NCBI GenBank assembly: GCA_031256035.1
Contig: JAIRRJ010000086.1
Location: 33,008 to 97,007 of the forward strand
Direction of reading: 5' to 3'
DNA: 64,000 nt
Origin: Treponema sp.
GTDB lineage: Bacteria > Spirochaetota > Spirochaetia > Treponematales > Breznakiellaceae
Every line of letters starts with the position of its first letter. The first letter of the stretch is position 1. Shown piece after piece: positions 52,709-62,500 of the stretch. Below the pieces are notes generated by a model. It saw nothing but the letters and a program-made list of their open reading frames with translations, ran no database searches and was not told where the DNA came from. Made by a program: the position numbers and the translations under genes.

Positions 52709-53500
52709 TTATCTCTTCTTTTTCCAGCGTATATACAACTGCCTACCGCTTGAATTGGCGCGGGGGCGTTCTTCAATTTCAAACTGCGGGATGGCGCGGA
52801 ACATATCGCCCAGTTTTTTGAAACCGTAGTTGCGCGGATCAAAATCGGTGGCGCGGTTGCTGATTTTTTGCCCGACGCCGCCAAGATATGCCCAGCCGGA
52901 TTCTTCGGCTGTATCCTCCACCGCATCGTGTAACAGTTTGAGCAGTTTCCGGTCAACCTTGAATTCTTTTTTTGGTTTTACTGAGGGGCGGTTATCTTCG
53001 TACTCTTCCTGATTGTCTCTTAATATTTCCGTGTAGACAAATTTATCGCAGACAGATACAAATGCCCTGGGTGTTTTCTTTTCTCCAAAACCGTAGACCA
53101 TGCGTCCGCTTTCGCGCAGCCGCGCCGCAAGGCGGGTAAAATCCGAATCGCTTGACACGATGCAAAAGCCGTCCAGCCTTTCAGTGTACAATAAATCCAT
53201 AGCGTCAATAAGCATTGCAGAATCGGTCGCGTTCTTTCCCGTTGTATACGAAAATTGTTGAATCGGCTGAATGGCGTAATCCAGCAGTTTTTCTTTCCAC
53301 GAGCGCAGGTTGTTGCTGGTCCAGTCGCCGTAAATCCGCTTTACGCTGGCAATTCCGTATTTGGCGACTTCATTCAAAAGCCCCTCGATAATTGCGGGTT
53401 GTGTGTTGTCGGCGTCTATCAGGACAGCCAGCTTTGCCTGATTTGATTCAGCCGGCTGACTTTCCTGCGTTGAAAAATGCGCGAATGGCAGTAAGGGCAT
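52709..53500 (-). CDS. NYN nuclease-LOTUS domain protein
   Basis: The 263-residue protein has an NYN (LabA/DUF88) domain (about 20-160) with A-V-L-I-D-A-D-N and S-S-D-S-D-F acidic motifs of the PIN-like RNase fold. A C-terminal LOTUS/OST-HTH domain (about 190-260) ends in a basic stretch. LOTUS domains bind RNA or G-quadruplexes. Together they suggest a directed RNase. ATG 53500 follows AGGAGG. It lies 13 bp before the glycosylase gene in the same direction. Confidence 0.85.
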   Translation of the reverse strand: MPLLPFAHFSTQESQPAESNQAKLAVLIDADNTQPAIIEGLLNEVAKYGIASVKRIYGDWTSNNLRSWKEKLLDYAIQPIQQFSYTTGKNATDSAMLIDAMDLLYTERLDGFCIVSSDSDFTRLAARLRESGRMVYGFGEKKTPRAFVSVCDKFVYTEILRDNQEEYEDNRPSVKPKKEFKVDRKLLKLLHDAVEDTAEESGWAYLGGVGQKISNRATDFDPRNYGFKKLGDMFRAIPQFEIEERPRANSSGRQLYIRWKKKR

Positions 53501-53578
53501 GATGATGCCTCCTATTGCCATTATGCCTGTATATTTTATTATTTTCAATTGCTCAAAATCAGTGCCACTTCATAGTGT

Positions 53579-54520
53579 CTACTTCTTCCGCTTTACTACA
53601 AGCAAAATTACTACAACAACCAAAACCGCCGCCCCGCCGATAATCGCAAGCCATGCCCACAGCGGCATCATCGGGCTTTCAGGGCGATAATCTGCGGTTT
53701 CTGTCATAGCTAATGCTAAAACTGCTGGCGGCAAGGGCCTGGCAACAGGCGCAACTTCGGCGGCAACCGCCTGCTTCGGCGGCGCGACTGGATCGGATAC
53801 TGGATGCCAGTCTGATTCTATGCCGTCTTCCTCCACCTCTTCTATCTCAACAAATTTTTGCTGTTCCTTATCCCATGTGTAGAAAAACCATCTTCCAGCC
53901 CATGAGGGGGGCGGGTCAGGAACCCAGCCGGGGCCTCCGGGCACTTCATACCCAGTACCCCTACGCATCATGAACCCCTGCATTCCTTTGTATAATATAA
54001 ACCTGACAGGGGGCTGATAGGATTCGCTATCGAAGGTTTTATTGAAGTACTGTATTATCTTGCCCGCCTGCGGATGAAAGCCTAAAATATCAAGCCTGGG
54101 ACCACCTGCTCCCTCAAAAAATTTCAATATCATGTCATAACCTTCGCCGTTAAAATCGCCGATTTGACAGAATCCGTTGCCTATGATATGTCCGGGAAGA
54201 CCCTCAAAACGCGAGAGAATGTAAACAGTGTCTTTGCTAAATGACCCAATAATAAAATCACGGAACTTTATTTCTCCGGCCTCAATGTCAACGACATATA
54301 TAAATGGGAATCTACTATCCTTGTCCTCCCACACAACCAGCCAGTTTTTCCCTCCGGGTATGCCGAAATTAAATTCTTCTATGGATACAACCCGCTCTCC
54401 ATATTTTGTGCGATTCTCATCAATGTCATACAGTAGCGATACCACCTCATCGCTGGTCTGGGCATACGATAGCAACGATACCACCAATAATAAAACCACT
54501 GCTAAATATGTTATTTTCAT
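53579..54520 (-). CDS. Secreted protein with C-terminal membrane anchor
   Basis: The 313-residue protein has a signal peptide (M-K-I-T-Y-L-A-V-V-L-L-L) ending near S-Y-A-Q, a middle domain with strands and D-F-N-G-E-G (an FG-GAP-like loop), a Pro-rich linker and a final membrane helix with K-R-K-K. It is co-translated with the LRR gene through an ATGA overlap. That suggests a shared surface role. The middle domain is not recognised. Confidence 0.7.
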   Translation of the reverse strand: MKITYLAVVLLLVVSLLSYAQTSDEVVSLLYDIDENRTKYGERVVSIEEFNFGIPGGKNWLVVWEDKDSRFPFIYVVDIEAGEIKFRDFIIGSFSKDTVYILSRFEGLPGHIIGNGFCQIGDFNGEGYDMILKFFEGAGGPRLDILGFHPQAGKIIQYFNKTFDSESYQPPVRFILYKGMQGFMMRRGTGYEVPGGPGWVPDPPPSWAGRWFFYTWDKEQQKFVEIEEVEEDGIESDWHPVSDPVAPPKQAVAAEVAPVARPLPPAVLALAMTETADYRPESPMMPLWAWLAIIGGAAVLVVVVILLVVKRKK

Positions 54521-55656
54521 TGTTGAATTGTCCACTCCTGACTTTGGGAATTAGGGCGGGTGTAGGTTCCCGCCTGCCTGTTGTTATCTGCATACACCGT
54601 CTCAAAACTTCTGTCGCCAAATATGCCCATTCCCTGAGATTCTTCCAATGTTACATTTTTCCCAATGGTAATGGAGGTTATTTTTTGGCTGTTAAATGCC
54701 CGTTCCCCAATAACGGTAACGCTGTCCGGTATGATAATTTCGGTCAGGTTGTAGCCCCAAAACGCGTAACGCCCGATGCTGTTAACACGGTTTGGTATGG
54801 TAATTCCGGTGAGCCGGTTGCCTTCAAATGCACTTTCTCCGATGCTGGTAACACTGTCCGGTATGACAACACGAGTCAGATCGTTACCCGCAAATGCGCC
54901 GTCTCCGATTGCTGTTACACCGTCCGGTATGGTAACCATTCGGAGAGTGTCGGTATCTCCTTCCGGAGGTCTATGAGGTACTTTGACAGGTATGGTAACA
55001 ATGTCGAATTTTCCGGCGGGCCATTGAAGTAAAACAGTGCCGTCTTTATTGTACAAAACTCCGTCCGAGCTACGGTAGTTTGGATTACCGGGGGCGGTAT
55101 ATATCTCCGTGAGATTCCGGTTATGGCTAAATGCAGCAGGTTCGATGGTGGTAACGTTTTCGGGTATGATAACGGCGGTCATCCTGTTACCGCTAAATGC
55201 CTGATACCCTATGAACGTAACGCTTCCGGGAATAACAAGACCGGTAAGCCGGTTGTTTCTAAAGGCGCCGCTTCCGATAAAGGTAACGCTGTCCGGTATA
55301 ATAATTTTGGTGAGATGGTTACCGTCAAACGCGCCGGGACCGATTCCGGTAACGCTGTTTGGCATGATAACGGCGTAAATGTCATTTGAGTTGAACGCCC
55401 ATGCTCCTATACCGGTAACCGGCATTCCGTTTATCTCCGCAGGGATTATTAATTCGCTCCGGTAGCCGGTAATCGTAACCGTGCCTTTGTTGTCTTCATC
55501 CCTTAAAACGACCCCTGTGTAGTTGTTTTCCGTAACCGGTTCGCGGTTGAACTCTTCCCACGGAGATGGAACAGTGATGGCATCCAGCTGCTGCCCGAAA
55601 AAAATTATACAAACAAATAACGCATAAAGAATTATTCTGCAAATAATGTTTTTCAT
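54517..55656 (-). CDS. BspA-like leucine-rich repeat secreted protein
   Basis: The 379-residue protein has a signal peptide (about 1-26) and a run of LRR_5 repeats of about 22-23 residues with I-I-P-D-S-V-T-x-I-G-x-x-A-F. An inserted segment of about 40 residues (near 185-230, with Y-N-K-D-G-T-V-L) interrupts them. It resembles the protein at 30020 and probably faces the host or other cells. ATG 55656 follows AAAGGAG. The downstream anchored protein starts inside its stop codon. Confidence 0.88.
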   Translation of the reverse strand: MKNIICRIILYALFVCIIFFGQQLDAITVPSPWEEFNREPVTENNYTGVVLRDEDNKGTVTITGYRSELIIPAEINGMPVTGIGAWAFNSNDIYAVIMPNSVTGIGPGAFDGNHLTKIIIPDSVTFIGSGAFRNNRLTGLVIPGSVTFIGYQAFSGNRMTAVIIPENVTTIEPAAFSHNRNLTEIYTAPGNPNYRSSDGVLYNKDGTVLLQWPAGKFDIVTIPVKVPHRPPEGDTDTLRMVTIPDGVTAIGDGAFAGNDLTRVVIPDSVTSIGESAFEGNRLTGITIPNRVNSIGRYAFWGYNLTEIIIPDSVTVIGERAFNSQKITSITIGKNVTLEESQGMGIFGDRSFETVYADNNRQAGTYTRPNSQSQEWTIQQ

Positions 55657-55731
55657 CGTTTGCTCCTTTGTTTAAGTCGCTTTTACATTCCAAGAGTAAC
55701 ACATTCTACTACACCCTTTCTGCGGGTGCGG

Positions 55732-57825
55732 CTAATTGTTCTCAAATATCGATTTCTTAATCCGGCGCAAAAGGCTGATTTTACCCAACGGTATCCGCAA
55801 TTCTTCTTCTTTGTCCGAGGGAACGATGACCAGAACAAGGTCATTTCCATCCTTGTCCAGCGACTTTGGAATTCCAAAAATATGTTCTCCGTTTTTTCCG
55901 CCGCCCGGCCAGACGATTTCGACAGGAGATGGCTGCGCTATTGCCTGCCTTGCGATGCTTTGCTTTCCCATATAATCCAGAAGTTTGGCTTCAAGTTTCT
56001 CGTAACGGATAACGGCATCCTTTAACTGCATTTCGCATAAAATTAGCCGCCGGTTAATTCTTGCGGAAAGTTCCGCCTTCTCAACCTTGCCCAGAGACAT
56101 TTTTTCCAGCAGGGCTTGAAAGTTTTCAATTTGAACAGCGATGGAATTTTCCTGCATAGCAACGACATTCATATCTGCGGACTGGATTGTGCCGGAAAAA
56201 CTGCCGGAAGACAGAGGAGTAAAATTATTATATATAAATTCGCGGGATTGTGTTTTGGCCTGGCGGCGCGCGATTATGTCAACTCCGGCGGATGTCAGCG
56301 CGGCAGCGGCGTCATCCATTGCGCCTTCCGGCAGCAGGTACAGTCCCGGCGCGAGGGTTTCCGTGATCAGAGATGCCAATGCCCTCGTTTCTGTGAGGTA
56401 GCGCTTTTCTTCCGAAAGAAACAAAACCACGCCTTTTTTTAATGAAACTTCTTTGTGGCGTTTTTCCCAGTCTTTGAACGTCCAGATTAGATTGTCATCG
56501 ACTCTGCCTCCCGAAAGCCGCTTTAACAGTTCGACAATCTCATCAGCGCTGATGCCCTTATCAAACGCCCGAACCGCAGAATCCCTGTCCACCGCAAAAC
56601 GCACAACAGGTCCGGCTTCCCGGATACTCATAACAGAAGCCAGCGAGATTGCATCCGTGAAACTAATTTCAGGATAAACCAGAACGGATGACCCTGAATC
56701 AATTGTAATGACATGCCCGTCGTGTTTTTCGTCCGCTCTGTTTTGAATGTTCGGGCCGAGCCGTTTTGCCTCAGGCGATACCGTTGAAAGAAGCCCGGTT
56801 TTTTCCAGAACATCCTGCAGCTTGTCATTGATGATACTGGGATCCAGCAGTTCGGCTTTTAGAATTTCGATCAATCTTTTTAATGTTTTTTCAGGATACA
56901 GAAGTTCCGGTTTTATGGAATCCAATAAACAGTGAATGAAGCTGACTATTTCCCGGATTCTGTTTCGGAAGAGCTGCGGTAAAATACTGACAGAGGATGT
57001 TGTGCCGCCGAAAACCATCATGCTTGCAGCGCAGTATTCCATTCGTTCCCGCACCGAAAGACCGCCAAAATCGCTGAAACGTTTTTCATCCGCAGCCAGT
57101 TTTTCTCCGTCAGCATAAAACAAACCAAGTGTCTGCAAACCGCCGAGGATAAGTTTCAAATCAATGCCGGGAAAAATCTGTTTCCCTATCTCAATGATTT
57201 TTTTGCGTATAACTCCCTCTGTCCTGAAAAACACCTCCCCCTGCGAAGCAAATGACAGAATACCAGCTAAAATCCGGTCATTGAGGATCGCCGCCGCCGG
57301 TATTGAGGTTTCGATGGCTGCATCAGCGCCGGAAACAGCGGGAAACAGCGGAGAAATATCTGCGGCAAAGGGAAGGAGAGCCTGTTCCAAAACCGGATTT
57401 AACGCAAGGCGGGTTGGGATTTCTTTTGATGCAGGATTTCTGTGGGGTGTTCTGATTCTTTTGGGAAGTTCTTCCTTAAAACGGTACAGAATAAATCTTT
57501 CTTCAAGATTTACTATTACATCCTGGAGATGCGCATAACTCAATTCTCCGGAGAAAAATCCTGTAAGTTCCGCCGGCGAAGGCTCGCCATAAAGGGCAAC
57601 TGCTGCAATTATCTTGGCATCGTTCTGATCGATGTAACCGGCTATTGTTTTCTGGATATCTTCACGTAACAGAAATGCTTCCAGATCGTTTATAAGCTGC
57701 TGTTTATTAAACGGTGTTTTTATTTTTCCAAACACACTCCGCAGAAGTTCAAAAAATGAATTGTCCGGCATGGTCATTACGGATGACTTCCAGAATTCCA
57801 CCGGTCGAAAAACGTTTTTTTTCAT
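55732..57825 (-). CDS. XPB partner protein with Helicase_C_3-like domain
   Basis: The 697-residue protein has mixed helical domains. Near residues 370-510 lies a segment like the XPB/Ssl2 N-terminal domain (Helicase_C_3): L-V-Y-P-E-I-S-F followed by S-A-V-R-A-F-D-K-G-I-S-A-D-E-I-V-E-L-L. The last 60 residues include a phosphate-type beta segment and R-I-K-K-S. It is co-translated with the XPB helicase in an ATGA overlap, so it is very likely its partner, comparable in place to Bax1 beside archaeal XPB. It lacks helicase motifs of its own. Confidence 0.8.
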   Translation of the reverse strand: MKKNVFRPVEFWKSSVMTMPDNSFFELLRSVFGKIKTPFNKQQLINDLEAFLLREDIQKTIAGYIDQNDAKIIAAVALYGEPSPAELTGFFSGELSYAHLQDVIVNLEERFILYRFKEELPKRIRTPHRNPASKEIPTRLALNPVLEQALLPFAADISPLFPAVSGADAAIETSIPAAAILNDRILAGILSFASQGEVFFRTEGVIRKKIIEIGKQIFPGIDLKLILGGLQTLGLFYADGEKLAADEKRFSDFGGLSVRERMEYCAASMMVFGGTTSSVSILPQLFRNRIREIVSFIHCLLDSIKPELLYPEKTLKRLIEILKAELLDPSIINDKLQDVLEKTGLLSTVSPEAKRLGPNIQNRADEKHDGHVITIDSGSSVLVYPEISFTDAISLASVMSIREAGPVVRFAVDRDSAVRAFDKGISADEIVELLKRLSGGRVDDNLIWTFKDWEKRHKEVSLKKGVVLFLSEEKRYLTETRALASLITETLAPGLYLLPEGAMDDAAAALTSAGVDIIARRQAKTQSREFIYNNFTPLSSGSFSGTIQSADMNVVAMQENSIAVQIENFQALLEKMSLGKVEKAELSARINRRLILCEMQLKDAVIRYEKLEAKLLDYMGKQSIARQAIAQPSPVEIVWPGGGKNGEHIFGIPKSLDKDGNDLVLVIVPSDKEEELRIPLGKISLLRRIKKSIFENN

Positions 57826-59501
57826 TTATAATCCATCCAATGCTGTATTGAGTATTTGTAGCCCTGTTCAGTTAAAAATTTCTGGCGGTTTGCAGCGAAT
57901 TCTTCTTCCACTGTATAACGGGAGACCAGAGAAAAAAACCATGCGTTGCGCCCCTTGGGTCTCAGGATGCGTCCCAGCCGCTGAGCTTCTTCCTGCCTGG
58001 AACCGAAAGACCCTGAAACCTGTACCGCCATACTCGCATCGGGCAGGTCAATGGCGAAATTCGCTACTCTGGACACTACAATAACCTGAACCTCTCCGCG
58101 CTTAAAACTGCCGTAGATACGCTCCCTTTCTGCATTGGGCGTTTTCCCCGTGATAATCGGCGCATTAAGTATTTTAGCCAAAAAATTTAATTGTGTCAGG
58201 TACTGGCCGATGACAAGAATCTGATCATCCGCATGATTTTCAATCAACTGCAGTACAATATTTTCTTTTAACGGATTTTCGCTGGCTATGCGGTATTTTT
58301 CTCTTGGCGGCGCTACGGCATAGGGTATTTTGAGATTTTCTGGCAGATCCAGCCTGATTTCAGTGCAGAGGGCTTCGGCGATCCAGCCCTTGCTTTCCAG
58401 GTCTTTCCAGGGCACATCGTAGCGTTTTGGTCCTACAAGGCTGAATACCGCGTCTTCTTCTCCGTCTTCGCGGATTAATGTTGCCGTAAGCCCAAGCCGC
58501 CTTACCGCCTGAAGTTCCGCCGTTACGCGAAACACGGGAGCGGGAAGCAGGTGCACTTCGTCATAAATGACAAGCCCCCATGACCGTTCGCGGAACAGGC
58601 GGAAATGGGGGAAGTCGCTTTTTTTATCCGGTCTCCATGCAATTATCTGGTAAGTGGCAACAGTTACGGGCGCGATTGATTTGGAATCGCCTGAATATTC
58701 TGCGATTTGATCCTTTGTTAATTCGGTTTTGTCCAGTAATTCCTGTATCCACTGGTGAGCCGCCGCCACATTGGCGGTCAATATCAATGTGTTTGTTTTG
58801 AGGATTGACATTATCAACATTCCGACAATGGTTTTGCCGGAGCCGCAGGGCAGCACAACAACCCCGTAACCCGCGCCTTCTCCTCCCGATCCGGTTACCG
58901 AATTGGCTGCCGTTATCTGATAATCTCTGAGAGTGAATGTCCCCCCTGAAAGGCAGGTTGTCCGCAGTTTTATGTCCAAATCCTCGCCTTTGGACAGCGG
59001 CGCTTCGTCCTGTACCGGCCAGCCAATCCGTATCAGTTCCCTTTTGACTGTTCCTCTGTTGATCAGCGCCAGTGTAAACCTGTCATCTTTTTTTTCGATG
59101 TATTTTTCAACAGCCTTTAATGCGCCGATTTCAGCTCTGATTGATTTATCCTGTATGATCAGCACCAGTTTATCCGCCGGATTTTCTTCATCCTGTACCA
59201 TCCTGATTTTCCCGTAACGGGACATAAGAAGTGAAAATCCTTCTGTAATTCCCGCCGGTATTTCGTAACGGCTGTATTCACAAAGAACCTTGACGATGCC
59301 CTGCGGCGTAAATCCCGCGCTGGCGGCGTTCCAGAGGGACAGAGGCGTTATGCGATAAGTGTGAATGTGCTCAGGCGATTTTTCCAGTTCGGCAAACGGT
59401 ATGATCGCCTGCCGTACTTTATCGGCGGATTCGCAATGGACATCCAAAAGAAGGGTTCTGTCACTTTGAACAACCAGCGCTTTTGGTGTGTTTTCCGCCA
59501 T
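57822..59501 (-). CDS. XPB-type DNA helicase
   Basis: The 559-residue SF2 helicase has an N-terminal damage-recognition-like domain, Walker A G-S-G-K-T (220-224), motif II D-E-V-H (314-317), and the R-E-D motif (344-346) of XPB. Motif VI is Q-R-L-G-R-I-L-R-P-K. XPB helicases open DNA in repair and transcription. The promoter is close to the start, giving a very short leader. It overlaps its partner gene by 4 bp. Confidence 0.92.
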   Translation of the reverse strand: MAENTPKALVVQSDRTLLLDVHCESADKVRQAIIPFAELEKSPEHIHTYRITPLSLWNAASAGFTPQGIVKVLCEYSRYEIPAGITEGFSLLMSRYGKIRMVQDEENPADKLVLIIQDKSIRAEIGALKAVEKYIEKKDDRFTLALINRGTVKRELIRIGWPVQDEAPLSKGEDLDIKLRTTCLSGGTFTLRDYQITAANSVTGSGGEGAGYGVVVLPCGSGKTIVGMLIMSILKTNTLILTANVAAAHQWIQELLDKTELTKDQIAEYSGDSKSIAPVTVATYQIIAWRPDKKSDFPHFRLFRERSWGLVIYDEVHLLPAPVFRVTAELQAVRRLGLTATLIREDGEEDAVFSLVGPKRYDVPWKDLESKGWIAEALCTEIRLDLPENLKIPYAVAPPREKYRIASENPLKENIVLQLIENHADDQILVIGQYLTQLNFLAKILNAPIITGKTPNAERERIYGSFKRGEVQVIVVSRVANFAIDLPDASMAVQVSGSFGSRQEEAQRLGRILRPKGRNAWFFSLVSRYTVEEEFAANRQKFLTEQGYKYSIQHWMDYK

Positions 59502-59511
59502 CTTATTTTAC

Positions 59512-59540
59512 AGAATACCCTGTTGATTAAAGGTGTGCAA
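59512..59540 (-). promoter_or_regulatory. Promoter of XPB operon
   Basis: On the minus strand TTGCAC (59540-59535), a 17-base spacer and TATTCT (59517-59512) are followed by ten bases and the ATG. The leader would be only a few bases long. Confidence 0.6.
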
Positions 59541-59567
59541 GTACGCCTGCCTCAATTGCATTGATAA

Positions 59568-62500
59568 TTACCAAAAGATGAGCTTTCCCCGGTCGCTTAA
59601 AAACTTTTGATTTTTGAAATACTGTGCATAAACGCTCTGTGCGGCAGTTTCATTGTTGATTTTTTCTACTACGATCTTATTTTCCGGAAGGACTGTTCTT
59701 GTGCGCGGTTTTTTGAAAAATTCGATCAATTTTTCAATGTCGGGATCGCCGGTTTCAATAAATATTTGCAGTTCTTTGCCGTTTTTGCCTGATATTGCGA
59801 TGAGCGCCGCTCCCCGGAAAAAAAGCCTGCTGCCTGCTGTCCTTGCGCGGGAAACTCCGTTGCAAGATGCACATAACGGATACTCAAGCCCTTCAATTTC
59901 AAGTCCCGCCGGGCTTGCCGGGTCTTGAGCGTTCATCCAGTAAATCCCGCTGAAACTTTCCGCCTGCTCAAGTTCCGCGATGATGGACGGAGACGCGAAT
60001 TGAAGTGAATTGATCCCTGCGAAAAAACGTCCGGCAGTTAGTTCGCCTGCGAGTTCCATGCGGCGCATGGCGGGTAACAACTTTGACCACGAAAATTGAG
60101 GCGCTTCATGTTCAAGCAGCGGGCGGCATAAAACACCCCACCTGTTCAGAAGAAGGCGCACCCTGTCGCGGTTGATGGCATCCTCTTCAAGGGGATTTCC
60201 AGAGCTATGCTCTTCGTCCATGACGAGCGAGAACCAGTTTCCGTGAACCGGCGCTCCGCTTCGCCAGCGGTTTTTTAGCGCACCGGGGATGCGCGGTTGG
60301 CGGCCAAAAGGATTTGCGTTAAAGGAACTCGTGTTCTTTGAATGCTCGTTATCTGTAATTTGGGGAACATCAATGTTTTTTGGAACATAACCGGCTGCAA
60401 TCCCCCTTCTGACAGGTTCAAGCGAGTCCGCCGTTATGCGCCCCTGCCAAACTTCGCGCCAAAGGGCTTCGATACAAGTACGGCTGTCAGTAGCCAGCTC
60501 ATTCTTTATTTCCCAAAAATCTCTGGGGCGGTTGAAAAATGCCGAAGCTAAAAGCGGCTCCATGCCTGTATCTTGCTTCTCAGCGGCACCTTCGGCAGCC
60601 AGACTGCCGTATGCCAAATCCAAATCCTCAGGGCGGCAGAAGCCTATCCGTTCCTTGCCCGCGCCGTACCAGACAAGTTTCGCCTCGCGTATTTCACGGT
60701 CAAGGGTTTCAGGGTTGTACGCGGCGTCTCTGGCGTACAGGATTTCCGTTTCCCAGAGTTTTGCCGGCGCTGTCCACGCGTACAGATTTTTCCTGAAAGC
60801 AGTTGAACTTTCTCCAGCCAGACCCTGACGAAGCGCAAGGAAGGGTATCAATAGTGAGGCGGGACGCTCCTTGATAACAGGACGCTCTTTTTTGCGGGAA
60901 AGGCGGAGCAGCATCTCAAGATTTTCGCGGTCGCAGAGCAGGGATTGAACAGTGAGAAGTGAACAGTGAGCAGTGTTATTGTTCGCAGGATTTACGCTCT
61001 GTTCACCGCTAACTGCTATCTTCACATCGCAGACGACTTCATCAACTTCGACCAAGGCGTTCACCGCATCTTCCGCTTCGCCTGCGCTTACGCCGAAAAC
61101 TTCGCATATCCGCTGAATGGAAATTGGTCCCTCATAGCGCAGCCACTGGTCAAGCAGGCTTAATGCTTCATTGTTCCAGCTTTCTTCCCATTCACGGTGA
61201 ACCACCGAAGCGATTGAAGCACCGTTTCGCATAACGGTTAAGATGCGGCTACTGTCAATATTGTTGACCAAATCTTGCGGCATGACAGAACATAAGATTT
61301 TCCATTCATCAAGAGGGATGGCAATGCGCTCCTTGACCCATTCGTTCAATGACAGCTCATCTTCCGGTGCCCAGCCAGAAATTTCTCTTCGCAGCCGTGA
61401 GACAAAACTATCCACTGTTTCCGCTTTCAGGACTGGCCGGAGGTCTACATTGCCAATTGCTTCTTCGATAACTTTGTCCGAAAGCGTGGCGGCGCGGTTA
61501 GACAGATCGCCTCTTCTGTCATCCTCGTATATGAGGGTGTTGGTTTCTTCCCTGACAAGGTCTTTGGAAAACGGACTTGGAACGCCGCTGTGAAAAAAAG
61601 AGAGCGTAACGCTGCCATTGTTAATCGCGGTCATAGTTTCGCGAAAGCCGTTCATATCGAACATATCGACAAGGCAGCTCCGCCATGCTTCGGCAATTGC
61701 CGGAAAACCGTCTTCGCCGGCAACAGCGTCAAAGAGCCGCCGCGAACGCTGGCGCATGACCCATAGCGGCGTGCGTTTGCCGAAGGGCGCTTTTGGCAGC
61801 AGGAGGCTTCGCTCCGCAGCTTCGCGGAAATTCGCGCCGAATACGCCCGAAGATTCAAGGCGGTTTCTGAAAAGCCGCTCTCCCTTTGTTAGACCGACTG
61901 AATCTCCCGTTTCAAGGGCTGCCAATGCGCTGCGGATAATTTCTTCTGTTGATTGCCCTGCCTCCTGAAGACCTAAATGCGGCAGTAGAAACAGAATACT
62001 GTCGTCATTGGAGAAATATTCCACGCGTAGATTGAGCATCTCTTCCAGTTCCAGGGACAGGGCAAGTGAAAGGGGATAGTTAATCGTGCCTCCGCGGAAA
62101 CTGTGAAAAACAACAGTACAAAAATCCCTGTTAAGTTCGGTTCCTTCGATAATTTCAACAACGATGTTTTTGCTGTCAGGCAGCGGCGCTCCGTTTTGCG
62201 CCCTGCGTTGGGAGACGAGAAATTCTTTTAAGGAATCGCAGGGGGCTTTTGACAGGTGACTTTCGATAGTTGCGGTGTTGTTGTACTGTTCCAGAATGAC
62301 GATTACCCTTTCCGTCAGAACGGGGCTGCGGAACATTGTGTCGCCAATCCAGAACGGAATGTAATCCGCTCTTTTTCCAAGAGGATAAACCTCAATGGAT
62401 TCCGCGCCGATTTTTGTTATCCGCCATCCCTGCGCTCCGAAATCAAAACAGTCCCCGATGCGCCGCTCCCAGACAAAAACTTCATCAACTTCACCGATCT

